From: Betaproteobacteria bacterium
GTDB lineage: Bacteria > Pseudomonadota > Gammaproteobacteria > Burkholderiales > SG8-39
Direction of reading: 5' to 3'
Length of the DNA stretch: 64,000 nt
Assembly: GCA_009693235.1 (NCBI GenBank)
Contig: SHXR01000012.1
Coordinates: forward strand, 1 to 64,000
Numbering within the stretch: the first letter of the stretch is position 1; each line of letters opens with the position of its first letter. A program made the position numbers and the translations under genes. The notes below the pieces were generated by a model. It had not been told where the DNA came from and did not search any database. It saw only the letters and a program-made list of their open reading frames with translations. Below, one piece after another: positions 53,394-62,227 of the stretch.

Positions 53394-54323
53394 TCAGGGC
53401 TTGTTCGCTGCGGCAGAGCGCGCTTCTTCCGTGCGCAGGATTGGATCGGCTTGTGGGGCCTGTGTGGCGATTGGGCATACCCGCATGCATTCGAAGCATT
53501 GTGCAAACCAGCCGCCCGATCCGGCCGACACCTTGTACCAAAGCATCTTGCTGTCCGGGTCGAGCAAGCGATCGGCGCCGTGCGAGCGGTTTTCATCGCG
53601 CACCGCTTCAGCGAGGATCTTCGGGACGGCCTCATATTCCTGGGTGAGTTCCGCGCAAGCAGCCATGTCGTAGCGCGAACTCTTTTGCTTCCCTGCATCA
53701 TCGATTTCGCCCGATAGACACTGCGCCGGGCAAAACTTCATGCAAGGGGTGCGGCCAATCGAGCGATACATGCTCACACAGGAAGGGGCCGGGCAGGGGT
53801 TTTCCGCCATCGGTTGATCAGGCGGCAATTCGAGTTCGGTGAAGACCGATGCGTAGTACATGAAACCGAACTGCGGATGCAGCAGGATGTCGCCCGCGAA
53901 GGAGCGTGCACCGATCCCGGCAATTTCCGCATGCAATTTCAGGCTTTGTAGCGGCACGCGCGGACCGCTTTCCGGATCGATGTCAGGCGGCACATAGACC
54001 GATGGCGCGCCGAATTTTTGCTCAATGAAGAAGGCGCAGCCGTAGGCCACCGTGTATCCCCGTACCTCGGTGGAGCCGGAGTAGGCCATCGCCTTCGCTG
54101 GGAGTTGCCAAGCACCCTGCGTTTGCCCACCGACGCCCAATGAGATCACCGATTTCACGCGCGGCATGAGATCGGTGGGGCGGTGGCCTGGCGGTGCGAT
54201 ACGTTCGAGCGCGGCGAGATCGGCGACCCCGACAGCGAGCGCACCGCGCTTTTTGCAGTAATCGAAGATCGCCTGCTTGGCGGCGATTGGGTCGGCGGGG
54301 AATCCTTCGCTTGGGTGTCTCAT
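53394..54323 (-). CDS. QueG-like (epoxyqueuosine reductase-like) 4Fe-4S protein
   Basis: This 309-residue protein has a QueG/reductive-dehalogenase-like core (VKSVISLGVGG, then AEIAGIGARSFAGDILLHPQ). Its ferredoxin part has Cys residues in NPCPAPSC, TPCMKFCPAQC and CFECMRVCPIA. Cys spacing in the first cluster (Cys-x11-Cys-x3-Cys) is not the standard QueG pattern, and true QueG normally sits with housekeeping genes. A role in electron transfer or cobalamin-dependent reduction in the same pathway is plausible. No dehalogenase anchor protein is present. The start is 7 bases after the hydroxypyruvate isomerase gene. Confidence 0.78.
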   Translation of the reverse strand: MRHPSEGFPADPIAAKQAIFDYCKKRGALAVGVADLAALERIAPPGHRPTDLMPRVKSVISLGVGGQTQGAWQLPAKAMAYSGSTEVRGYTVAYGCAFFIEQKFGAPSVYVPPDIDPESGPRVPLQSLKLHAEIAGIGARSFAGDILLHPQFGFMYYASVFTELELPPDQPMAENPCPAPSCVSMYRSIGRTPCMKFCPAQCLSGEIDDAGKQKSSRYDMAACAELTQEYEAVPKILAEAVRDENRSHGADRLLDPDSKMLWYKVSAGSGGWFAQCFECMRVCPIATQAPQADPILRTEEARSAAANKP

Positions 54324-54330
54324 GGTGGTC

Positions 54331-55107
54331 TTAGCCGTATGTTTTCATCCAACCAAGCCCGGCAGTTGTCTCGCCTTGAGGGCGATATTCACAACCAATC
54401 CAACCCTTGAAATTGAGCGCGTCGATGACATTGAACAGATGCGGATAGTTCATCTCGCCGACATTGGGTTCGTGGCGACCGGGTACCCCGGCAATCTGGA
54501 AATGCGCGACATCGTGAATGTACCGTTGGATTTTGGTCGTGACATCGCCTTCGACAATTTGGCAATGATAGAGGTCCATCTGCACTTTGAGATTGGGCGC
54601 CCCGACTGCTGCGAGGATGGCATGCGCCTCATCTTGCCGGTTAATAAAGAAGCCTGGAATGTCGCGCGTATTGATCGGTTCGATGAGGGCGGTGACCCCT
54701 TGTTTGGCCGCCTGCCCGGCCGCGTAACGCAGATTCTCGATAAACGTGCGATGCATCGTCTGGCGATCAGCGTCCGGTGCGACGAGTCCGGCCATCACAT
54801 GTATCTGTTTGCAATCCAGCACGCCCGCATAATCAAGGGCCTGCGCAATGACCCCGCGAAATTCCGCCTCGCGGCCCGGAATGGCGGCCATGCCGCGTTC
54901 ACCATGATCCCAATCGCCGGGTGGCATGTTGAAGAGCACCTGTTGCAGTCCGTTGTCCTGCAATCGTTTGGCAATATCGGTGGCCGCGAATTCATAGGGA
55001 AACAGAAATTCGACCGCGCGAAAACCATCCTTGGCGGCCGCTGCGAAGCGATCCAGAAAAGGAAGCTCGGTATAGAGAAACGACAGATTGGCGGCGAAGC
55101 GAGGCAT
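54331..55107 (-). CDS. hyi: Hydroxypyruvate isomerase
   Basis: This 258-residue TIM-barrel protein interconverts hydroxypyruvate and tartronate semialdehyde in glyoxylate use. The N-terminal [17 protein letters not shown], the catalytic-site Glu in [14 protein letters not shown], metal ligands in QMDLYHCQ and the second Glu in GCEYRPQG match the family. It lies between the sugar-acid dehydrogenase-like gene (39-base gap) and the QueG-like gene. Glyoxylate carboligase and tartronate semialdehyde reductase are not in the window, so a related isomerase role cannot be excluded. Confidence 0.87.
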   Translation of the reverse strand: MPRFAANLSFLYTELPFLDRFAAAAKDGFRAVEFLFPYEFAATDIAKRLQDNGLQQVLFNMPPGDWDHGERGMAAIPGREAEFRGVIAQALDYAGVLDCKQIHVMAGLVAPDADRQTMHRTFIENLRYAAGQAAKQGVTALIEPINTRDIPGFFINRQDEAHAILAAVGAPNLKVQMDLYHCQIVEGDVTTKIQRYIHDVAHFQIAGVPGRHEPNVGEMNYPHLFNVIDALNFKGWIGCEYRPQGETTAGLGWMKTYG

Positions 55108-55146
55108 TGTTGTGGACGGGGAGGAGGGCGATCGTTGGCGGGCTGC

Positions 55147-55947
55147 TTATTTGGCCGGATTCTCGACCATTTCGGCGGTGCAGAACGCGCCGCCTTGATG
55201 CGCGTCAGCGATCGCATCGCCGGTCGTGGCCGGATGCGCACGCAAGACCTCGGCGGCGAAATCTTCGCTGCGATCGACCGGCCGATAGCCAAGGCATTGG
55301 GCGTTGGTGTTGTCCCACCAGCCCCGCGCGTTGTCGGAGGCGCCATAGACGATTGCGAAGCGGATGTCCGGATGCTCCAATCCGATGCCGATCAATTGCG
55401 CGAGATCACGCGGACTGATCCAGATCGACAGCCTGCGCACATCGATCGGCTGCATGGCGGCATTGCCGATGCGAATGCAAAGCGACGACACATCGTACTT
55501 GTCGGCATAGAGGCTTGCCACGCCTTCACCGAACATTTTAGAGAGTCCATAGCGGCCATCGGGCCGCGGATACGGGGTGTGATCAATCCGCGCGGTGCGC
55601 TTATAAAAGCCCATCGCGTGATTGCTGGTCGCAAAGATGACCCGCTTAACGCCATTCCGCCGCGCGGCCTCATAGAGATTGTAGGCGCCAATGATATTGG
55701 ACTGCAGGATCGTCTCCCATGGGCCTTCCACCGAATAGCCGCCCAGATGAATGATCCCATCCACGCCTTCGGTGACGCGCAGCATGTCGTCCAGCGACGC
55801 GCAATCGCCCGCCATGAATGATTCGCTCGCGCCGAGTGTGGTAAGCGGGCGCATGTCGGACAGGCGCAAGCGATAGCGATTGGCGAATTCCTTCCGGAGG
55901 AAGGTGCCTACACCGCCGGTGGCGCCGGTCATTAGGATTGATTTCAT
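55147..55947 (-). CDS. NAD-dependent epimerase/dehydrogenase, uronate dehydrogenase-like
   Basis: This 266-residue extended SDR has the nucleotide motif TGATGGVG, catalytic Ser/Thr in FATSNHAMGFY and the YGLSK pair (Tyr-x3-Lys). The arrangement IHLGGYSVEGPW followed by GRYGLSKMFGEGVASLY resembles uronate dehydrogenases, which oxidise glucuronate or galacturonate to lactones. ATG 55947 was chosen because upstream in-frame codons (to 56100) belong to the low-complexity intergenic region. It is the first gene of the minus-strand cluster; its promoter region has palindromes. Confidence 0.82.
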   Translation of the reverse strand: MKSILMTGATGGVGTFLRKEFANRYRLRLSDMRPLTTLGASESFMAGDCASLDDMLRVTEGVDGIIHLGGYSVEGPWETILQSNIIGAYNLYEAARRNGVKRVIFATSNHAMGFYKRTARIDHTPYPRPDGRYGLSKMFGEGVASLYADKYDVSSLCIRIGNAAMQPIDVRRLSIWISPRDLAQLIGIGLEHPDIRFAIVYGASDNARGWWDNTNAQCLGYRPVDRSEDFAAEVLRAHPATTGDAIADAHQGGAFCTAEMVENPAK

Positions 55948-55980
55948 CTCGAGAAGAGGGAAGGGAAAAGGGAGAAGGGA

Positions 55981-56033
55981 ACGCCAACCGGTTTGTTGGC
56001 GTCTATTCTGGCATTCAACGCCGCGCGGCGTTG
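55981..56033. promoter_or_regulatory. Palindromes in the divergent region
   Basis: An 8-bp perfect stem (55981-55988 with 55995-56002, loop CGGTTT) is followed by an 18-bp perfect palindrome at 56016-56033. Both lie between the divergent starts of the uronate dehydrogenase-like gene and the YyaL gene, within a region that also has purine-rich low-complexity tracts (55948-55980 and, on the other strand, about 56068-56102). They could be regulator binding sites; no regulator gene is near. Confidence 0.4.
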
Positions 56034-56113
56034 CATGCCATGCGGCTATCTTGAATGGGGAATCATTGTTACCCTTCACCTTGCACTTTTCACTCTTCAC
56101 GCGTTAGCACAGC

Positions 56114-58192
56114 ATGCCCAACCGCCTCGCCCAAGAAACCAGTCCCTACCTTCAGCAGCACGCCGACAATCCGGTCGATTGGTATCCATGGGGCGAGGTG
56201 GCGCTGGCGAAATCGCGCGCCGAAAACAAGCCGATTCTCCTTTCCATCGGTTATTCGGCGTGCCACTGGTGCCATGTGATGGCGCATGAATCGTTCGAGG
56301 ATCCGGCGGTTGCGCAGGTGATGAACGAGCATTTCGTCAATATCAAGGTCGATCGCGAGGAGCGCCCCGACATCGATCAGATCTATCAGCTCGCCCACCA
56401 GATGCTTGCGAAACGATCCGGTGGTTGGCCGCTCACCATGTTTCTCACGCCCGACCAGGTGCCTTTTTTCGGTGGTACGTACTACCCGAAGAGCGCGCGG
56501 CACAATTTGCCAGGATTCGTCCACATCATGGAACGGGTGGTGCAGGCGTTTCGCGAGCGCCGCCCCGAGATCGACGAGCAGAACCACATCGTGTTCGAAG
56601 CGCTGAATGAGCAAATGGCACCACCGACGTCGACCGATGATGGGTGGTCCATGGCGCCGATCGAACGGGCGGTAACGATGCTTCAAACGAGCTTTGATCG
56701 CGAGCATGGCGGCTTTGGCGCTGCGCCTAAATTTCCGCATCCATCCGATCTTGCATTGCTCTTGCGGGATGCTGCGCGCCGCGGGCATAAACAGTCCCTG
56801 CATGTGGTGACGCATACGCTTGCCAAAATGGCAGCGGGCGGCATTTACGATCATCTCGCCGGCGGCTTCTGTCGCTATTCGGTGGACGCGCAGTGGCAGA
56901 TTCCGCATTTCGAGAAAATGCTCTACGACAACGGTTCGCTGCTTAGTCTTTACACCACCGCCTGGACTGCAACCAAGCATCCCCAGTTTGCACGCATCGT
57001 GGCCGCAACCGCCGATTGGATGCTGCGCGAAATGCAGTCGCCAGAGGGCGGCTACTACTCTTCGTTTGATGCGGACTCAGAGGGCGAGGAGGGAAAATTC
57101 TATGTATGGTCGCGCGATGAAATTCGCGCGCTTCTCTCCGACGAACAATTCGCAGTGTGCAGTCTCCATTTGGGATTGGACCGCGCGCCAAATTATGAGA
57201 CGACCCATTGGCACCTTACGGTTGCGCTAGACATTGCGGCGGTTGCCGAGAAAGTCGGTCGTCCGGCCGAGGAATGCGAGCGACTCGTCAACGCCGCGCG
57301 CGCAGTGCTGCTTGGCGTACGCAATAAGCGAGTGTGGCCCGGTCGAGACGACAAGATCCTCACCAGTTGGAACGCCCTCGCCATCGCGGGCATGGCGCGC
57401 GCGGCGCGGGTGTTTGATCGTCCGGATTGGCTAGCGTCGGCGCATCGTGCGGTCGACTTTATTCTGCGCACGCTGTGGCGCAACGGGCGGCTCTTGGCAA
57501 CCTATAAGGACGGCCACGCCCATCTCAATGCTTATCTGGATGACTACGCCTATCTGGTCGATGCGCTCATTGAACTGGTCCAAGCGGAGTTCCGGCCGGC
57601 GGATTTGGCGTTTGCCCGCGCATTGGCGGATGCACTGATTCTGCATTTTGAGGATGCGGACCAGGGCGGCTTCTTTTTCACCAGCCATGATCATGAGCGG
57701 TTGATCCAGCGCACCAAGGCGGCACACGACGGCGCGACGCCCGCCGGCAACGGCATGGCGGCTTTCGCGCTCAATCGACTTGGGCATCTGACCGGCGATG
57801 TGCGTTATATCGCCGCGGCAGAACGTACCGTCCGTGCCTTTCATGCACAAATCGACCAACACCCACCGGCGTTCGCCACGCTTCTTGGTGCGTTGGAGGA
57901 GTTGCTCAATCCGACGCGAATGGTCGTGCTGACCGGTGTCAAGGCGACGGTGCGGACTTGGATCACGCCGGTCAGCCGGCAGTACCGACCCGATGCGATG
58001 GTGGTGGCGGTCGATTCCCGCGCAGAGGACCTTCCCGCAACCCTTGCCAGGCCAGCACCCCCGGACGGTGTCAACGCCTATGTTTGTCAGGGCGTTCGCT
58101 GTGCTGCGCCGGTCGCGAGCATCGAGGCACTCACTAGCTTGCTCACGGAAGGCGTGGTGCCGGGATTGGAAGTCGGTAAATCCACCTGGTGA
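56114..58192 (+). CDS. YyaL/DUF255 thioredoxin-domain protein
   Basis: This 692-residue protein has an N-terminal thioredoxin-like domain ([17 protein letters not shown] then SACHWCHVM with Cys50/Cys53 as CxxC) and a large alpha-barrel domain related to N-acylglucosamine 2-epimerase/glycosidase folds ([21 protein letters not shown] block). The family (YyaL/spermatogenesis-associated protein 20) is conserved, with unclear function in redox handling. The start at 56114 is the usual family N-terminus. It stands alone, divergent from the uronate dehydrogenase-like gene. Confidence 0.9.
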   Translation: MPNRLAQETSPYLQQHADNPVDWYPWGEVALAKSRAENKPILLSIGYSACHWCHVMAHESFEDPAVAQVMNEHFVNIKVDREERPDIDQIYQLAHQMLAKRSGGWPLTMFLTPDQVPFFGGTYYPKSARHNLPGFVHIMERVVQAFRERRPEIDEQNHIVFEALNEQMAPPTSTDDGWSMAPIERAVTMLQTSFDREHGGFGAAPKFPHPSDLALLLRDAARRGHKQSLHVVTHTLAKMAAGGIYDHLAGGFCRYSVDAQWQIPHFEKMLYDNGSLLSLYTTAWTATKHPQFARIVAATADWMLREMQSPEGGYYSSFDADSEGEEGKFYVWSRDEIRALLSDEQFAVCSLHLGLDRAPNYETTHWHLTVALDIAAVAEKVGRPAEECERLVNAARAVLLGVRNKRVWPGRDDKILTSWNALAIAGMARAARVFDRPDWLASAHRAVDFILRTLWRNGRLLATYKDGHAHLNAYLDDYAYLVDALIELVQAEFRPADLAFARALADALILHFEDADQGGFFFTSHDHERLIQRTKAAHDGATPAGNGMAAFALNRLGHLTGDVRYIAAAERTVRAFHAQIDQHPPAFATLLGALEELLNPTRMVVLTGVKATVRTWITPVSRQYRPDAMVVAVDSRAEDLPATLARPAPPDGVNAYVCQGVRCAAPVASIEALTSLLTEGVVPGLEVGKSTW

Positions 58193-58286
58193 TTTCATTC
58201 TCGTGCCGGAAAGGCACCGAATTCGGTAGACTTCGCGCGCGTCGGGATGAGCAAATCTATTTACGTTGCATTGAGAGGGATTACTA

Positions 58287-58589
58287 ATGAAGCGAATGGT
58301 GTTGTTGGGTGTAGCGACTGCCTTGTTGGCGGGGCCGGTACTGGCGAGCGAAGAATTGCTGAAGAAGAACGCGTGTACAGCTTGCCATGCGATTGATAAG
58401 AAGCTGGTCGGCCCCGGGTACAAAGAAATCTCCGCGAAGTACAAGGGACAGAAAGACGTCGCCGCCAAGCTGGTTGGTAAGGTGAAAAAAGGCGGGCAAG
58501 GCACATGGGGTCCGATTCCGATGCCGCCGAACCCTAACGTGAGCGACGCCGACCTCAACGCGATGATCAAGTTTATCCTCGCGCTCTAG
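58287..58589 (+). CDS. Small c-type cytochrome (c551/c552-like)
   Basis: This 100-residue periplasmic monohaem cytochrome has a signal peptide (MKRMVLLGVATALLAGPVLA), the haem site Cys30-Thr-Ala-Cys33-His34 and axial Met79 in PIPMPPNP. The mature length of about 80 residues matches c551/c552 electron shuttles. GAGGG precedes the start. It is transcribed in the same direction as YyaL but 94 bases separate them, so it may have its own promoter. Confidence 0.92.
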   Translation: MKRMVLLGVATALLAGPVLASEELLKKNACTACHAIDKKLVGPGYKEISAKYKGQKDVAAKLVGKVKKGGQGTWGPIPMPPNPNVSDADLNAMIKFILAL

Positions 58590-58654
58590 ACGATGATTCC
58601 CTTGGCGCCGGCCCACCGCAGGGCCAAACTGCCGAACGTTCTTCCTGGTTTAGT

Positions 58655-58683
58655 TTGACAGACGGTGCACTGGTTTCCATAAT
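58655..58683 (+). promoter_or_regulatory. Sigma-70-type promoter for the liv operon
   Basis: A perfect -35 box TTGACA (58655-58660), a 17-base spacer and a -10 box CATAAT (58678-58683, five of six consensus bases) lie 71 bases before the LivK-like start. The spacing is optimal, so expression is likely to be strong or constitutive; no clear operator was noticed. Confidence 0.7.
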
Positions 58684-58754
58684 CGCGCCTCATTACTCTC
58701 CCGCAGTCTGCAAGCGGGAGCCGGCAGCTCCTCCAAGAAAAAAGGAATACCTCC

Positions 58755-60032
58755 ATGACCCTCAATGGACGCTTGATCATCGCGGGTGTGTCAGCCATCG
58801 TGCTGCTTGGCGCCTGCGGCAAAGAAGAACCGAAACCAGCCGCCAAAGCTGCGGCGCCCGCCGCTCCGGAATCGATCACCATCCGCATCGGACACGTCGG
58901 TCCCTTGACCGGTGGCATCGCCCACCTCGGCAAAGACAATGAAAATGGCGCGCGTCTTGCTGTGGACGAAGCCAACGCCGCCGGCATCAAGATCGACGGC
59001 AAAGCGGCAAAATTCGAATTGATCGCCGAAGACGACCAGGCCGATCCAAAGGTGGGTACGACCGTAGCGCAAAAGCTGGTGGATGCCAAAGTCGCCGGGA
59101 TCGTTGGTCACTTGAATTCAGGGGTCACGATTCCTGCTTCGGAGATCTACAACCAAGCCGGTATCCCGATGATTTCCGGTTCGGCAACCAACCCGCAAGT
59201 GACCGAGCGTGGTTACAAAGTGACGTTTCGTGTGGTCGGGCGTGACGACCAACAAGGCCCCGCCATTGCGCAGTACCTGAGCGCAGAGCGCAAGCCAAAG
59301 GTCGTTGGATTGATCGACGATGCTACCGCCTATGGCGAAGGCATTGCCAACGAAGTCGAGAAGACGCTGAAGGCTGCCGGTATCAAAGTTTTGCCGCGGG
59401 AAAAGGGTACCGACAAGACCACGGATTGGAAGGCGGTGCTGACCAAGGTCCGCCGGGGCAATCCCGACGCAGTGTTCTACGGTGGTATGGACGCAACGGG
59501 CGGGCCGCTGTTAAAGCAGAGTCGCGAGCTTGGTATGAAGGCGGTCTTTTCATTCGGCGATGGCGCTTGCACCAACAAGATGAGCGAGCTGGCTGGGCCC
59601 GCCGCTGAAGGGATGATCTGCTCACAGGCCGGCTTGCCGCCCCAGGCGGCAAGCAAGAAATTTCTCGACGCGTACAAGGCGAAGTTCAACGTCGAGCCGA
59701 TCCTCTACGCGCCGTTTACCTACGATGCGGCGAATCTGCTGATCGCGGCAATGACGAAAGCCAACTCGGCTGATCCGGCCAAGTACCTGCCTGAGCTGGC
59801 AAGCATCAGTCATGCGGGCGCTACCGGCAAGATCAAGTTCGATGAAAAAGGCGACCGCAAGGACGCCGAGATCACGATATTTACGATGAAGGGCGGCAAG
59901 ATCGAGCCCACTGCGGTATTGCAGGGTGGCAAGTCGACCAAGTTCGACGACTTCATCAAGGCTGCCGCGGCAGCTGCTGCACCGGCTGCGCCCGCTGCGG
60001 CGGAACCTGCCAAGGACGAAGCGAAAAAGTAA
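58755..60032 (+). CDS. Branched-chain amino acid ABC transporter binding protein (LivK-like lipoprotein)
   Basis: This 425-residue binding protein has a lipoprotein signal (LLGAC lipobox, Cys near residue 21), an Ala/Pro/Lys-rich linker, then the LivJ/K type 1 fold (IGHVGPLTGGIAHLGKDNENG, GHLNSGVTIPASEIY). The C-terminal 25 or so residues are an Ala-rich, charged tail. Most LivK proteins are soluble; here lipid anchoring seems likely and the tail is unusual. AAGGAA precedes the start. A strong terminator follows the gene, so it is probably made in excess over the membrane and ATPase subunits. The ligand may be a branched-chain amino acid, amide or aromatic acid. Confidence 0.9.
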   Translation: MTLNGRLIIAGVSAIVLLGACGKEEPKPAAKAAAPAAPESITIRIGHVGPLTGGIAHLGKDNENGARLAVDEANAAGIKIDGKAAKFELIAEDDQADPKVGTTVAQKLVDAKVAGIVGHLNSGVTIPASEIYNQAGIPMISGSATNPQVTERGYKVTFRVVGRDDQQGPAIAQYLSAERKPKVVGLIDDATAYGEGIANEVEKTLKAAGIKVLPREKGTDKTTDWKAVLTKVRRGNPDAVFYGGMDATGGPLLKQSRELGMKAVFSFGDGACTNKMSELAGPAAEGMICSQAGLPPQAASKKFLDAYKAKFNVEPILYAPFTYDAANLLIAAMTKANSADPAKYLPELASISHAGATGKIKFDEKGDRKDAEITIFTMKGGKIEPTAVLQGGKSTKFDDFIKAAAAAAAPAAPAAAEPAKDEAKK

Positions 60033-60060
60033 GGAATCCATCCCCTTAGGGTGGAAGAAG

Positions 60061-60086
60061 CGGCGCCGCTTGGCGCCGTTTTTTTT
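60061..60086 (+). terminator. Intrinsic terminator between livK and livH
   Basis: A perfect 7-bp GC-rich stem (60061-60067 with 60072-60078), a 4-base loop GCTT and eight T residues (60079-60086) form a classic rho-independent terminator located 28 bases after the LivK-like stop and 22 before the livH start. It probably lets only part of the transcripts continue into the permease genes. Confidence 0.85.
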
Positions 60087-60108
60087 GGCACAGGAGAAGA
60101 CAGCGCGG

Positions 60109-61095
60109 ATGGAGACGTTTCTCCAACAGCTTTTCAATGGGCTCACCCTCGGGGCCGTCTATGCGGTAGTCGCGCTAGGCTATACGATGGTCTACGGGAT
60201 CATCCAGCTCATCAATTTCGCACACGGCGAAGTCGTGATGATCGGTGCGATGGTCGCGTTCACCATCATTACATTGCTGGCGAATTCCGGCTTACCGCCG
60301 GTTGCGATCGTATTGATCGGAACGTCGTGCGCCATTCCGGTGTGCATGATCGTCGGCTATGCGTTGGAGCGTATCGCGTATCGCCCGTTGCGCAACGCCC
60401 CGCGTCTGGCGCCCCTTATCACGGCGATCGGCATGTCGATCGTGCTGCAGCATGTGGCGATGATGGTGTGGAGCCGCAACAATCTGGCGTTTCCACAGAT
60501 CATCAAGACCGAGACCTACGATATTGCCGGGGCGTCCGTCACCAATATTCAGATTGTTATCGTCATCCTGTGCCTGGTGCTGATGGGCGGGCTCTTGTGG
60601 TTGGTGCATCGCACGCGGCTTGGCATCTCGATGCGGGCCACCGCGCAAAATCCCAGGGTGGCGGGTCTTATGGGGGTCAATATCAATCGCGAAATCGCCA
60701 TCACGTTTGCCATCGGCGCGGCGCTTGGTGCGGTGGCTGGTGTGATGGTGGGTTCGTATTACGGCATTGCCCATTATCAAATGGGTGCGTTGCTTGGACT
60801 GAAGGCTTTCTGCGCAGCCGTGCTTGGTGGTATCGGTAATGTGCCAGGCGCCATGGTCGGGGGGCTGTTGCTGGGCGTCATCGAGGCATTGGGCGCTGGC
60901 TACATCGGTGATCTCACCGACCTTTGTGCGGTGCCGTGGTTGTTTGCAGGCCTTGCCGCGCGCTGTGCGGCCGGTGAGCATATCAGCCTGTTTGGTAGCA
61001 ACTATCAAGACGTGTTCGCGTTTCTGGTGTTGATTGCGGTGCTGGTCTTGCGGCCTTCTGGGCTGTTGGGGGAGCGGGTGGGGGATCGGGCGTGA
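60109..61095 (+). CDS. livH: Branched-chain amino acid ABC transporter permease (LivH-like)
   Basis: This 328-residue inner-membrane permease has about eight or nine hydrophobic segments. NGLTLGAVYAVVALGYTMVYG and LINFAHGEVVMIG at the N-terminus and LGLKAFCAAVLGGIGNVPGA are LivH signatures. Start 60109 follows CAGGAGAAG; an in-frame frame from 59926 would overlap livK and the terminator and was rejected. It pairs with LivM to form the transmembrane channel. Confidence 0.92.
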   Translation: METFLQQLFNGLTLGAVYAVVALGYTMVYGIIQLINFAHGEVVMIGAMVAFTIITLLANSGLPPVAIVLIGTSCAIPVCMIVGYALERIAYRPLRNAPRLAPLITAIGMSIVLQHVAMMVWSRNNLAFPQIIKTETYDIAGASVTNIQIVIVILCLVLMGGLLWLVHRTRLGISMRATAQNPRVAGLMGVNINREIAITFAIGAALGAVAGVMVGSYYGIAHYQMGALLGLKAFCAAVLGGIGNVPGAMVGGLLLGVIEALGAGYIGDLTDLCAVPWLFAGLAARCAAGEHISLFGSNYQDVFAFLVLIAVLVLRPSGLLGERVGDRA

Positions 61096-61126
61096 AGGCC
61101 GGGAAACGTGCAATGAGAAACTGGAA

Positions 61127-62227
61127 ATGCCACACGTGAAGAGTCAATCGCACCACCTAATGAGATCGCCCGTCCTGGCGTGGGTTGGCATTGCGCTGAT
61201 CGCTGTTGCTCTTATTGCACTGCCGTTTGCGCTCGCGCAGATCGGCACAGCGTGGGTGCGGATCGCCAATCTCGCGATCCTATTCGCGTTGCTCGCGCTC
61301 GGTCTCAACATCGTGGTGGGATTTGCTGGGCTCCTTGATCTTGGCTACATCGCATTTTTTGCGGTGGGGGCCTACTGCTACGCGCTGCTTGCCTCGCCAC
61401 ACTTTGGCCTGCATCTGCCGTTTTGGCTGATCCTGCCGATCGGGGCACTGGTGGCTTGCTTATTTGGCGTTCTGCTTGGCGCGCCGACCTTGAAGTTGCG
61501 CGGCGACTATCTCGCGATCGTCACGCTCGGATTCGGCGAAATCGTCCGCGTCTTCCTCAACAATCTGGCGCGCCCGATCAATATCACCAACGGACCGCAG
61601 GGAATCTCCCGCATCGATCCCGTCTCGATCGGCGGCATCAAGTTCAACACGACCGGTAAAGTTTTTGATCTGGCGATTTCCGGTCCGATGAAGTACTACT
61701 ACTTGCTGCTCATCGTGTTGATCATCGCGATCGTCATCAACATCCGCTTGCAGAATTCCCGCATTGGGCGGGCCTGGGAAGCGATTCGCGAAGACGAAAT
61801 TGCCGCGCGTGCGATGGGCATCAACACCACGCAGATCAAGCTGCTAGCCTTTGCAATGGGCGCGAGTTTCGGTGGCATCGCCGGCGGCATCTTTGCTGCG
61901 ATCCAGCAATTCATCAGCCCGGAAAGCTTTGTGCTGGTCGAATCGATCATGGTGTTATCGATGGTGGTGCTGGGTGGCATGGGTAATATCTGGGGCGTCG
62001 TGGCCGGGGCGGTGCTGCTATCGTTCGTCCCGGAAATACTTCGCTACACCGTGCTCCCGGTACAGAATGCGTTGTTTGGCAGGGCGATCGTCGAACCGGA
62101 AGTCATCCGCATGCTTTTGTTTGGTCTGGCACTGGTTGCGGTGATGTTGTATCGGCCGGCCGGGCTCTTCCCTTCCGCGGTACGAAGGCGCGAACTAGCG
62201 AAAGCGGACGCAAGGTTGCCCGCGTGA
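61127..62227 (+). CDS. livM: Branched-chain amino acid ABC transporter permease (LivM-like)
   Basis: This 366-residue second permease subunit has the LivM motif LGLNIVVGFAGLLDLGYIAFFAVGAY-type segment, GDYLAIVTLGFGEI and the EAA-like ARAMGINTTQIKLLAFAMGA. ATG 61127 is preferred over ATG 61160; the longer frame from 61034 overlaps livH. The stop overlaps the LivG start as GTGA. The charged C-terminal tail (RRRELAKADAR) is cytosolic. Confidence 0.9.
   Translation: MPHVKSQSHHLMRSPVLAWVGIALIAVALIALPFALAQIGTAWVRIANLAILFALLALGLNIVVGFAGLLDLGYIAFFAVGAYCYALLASPHFGLHLPFWLILPIGALVACLFGVLLGAPTLKLRGDYLAIVTLGFGEIVRVFLNNLARPINITNGPQGISRIDPVSIGGIKFNTTGKVFDLAISGPMKYYYLLLIVLIIAIVINIRLQNSRIGRAWEAIREDEIAARAMGINTTQIKLLAFAMGASFGGIAGGIFAAIQQFISPESFVLVESIMVLSMVVLGGMGNIWGVVAGAVLLSFVPEILRYTVLPVQNALFGRAIVEPEVIRMLLFGLALVAVMLYRPAGLFPSAVRRRELAKADARLPA

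Noticed and set aside
53394..54323. Annotation as a reductive dehalogenase
   Set aside because: It is shorter than RdhA, has no Tat signal and no membrane anchor gene; the core matches QueG-like proteins better.
54277..55821. Plus-strand open frame of 514 codons
   Set aside because: It is antisense to hyi and the uronate dehydrogenase-like gene, both with clear catalytic motifs; its own translation shows no family pattern.
57431..58570. Minus-strand open frame of 379 codons
   Set aside because: Antisense to YyaL and the cytochrome c gene; no ribosome-binding site or recognisable domain.
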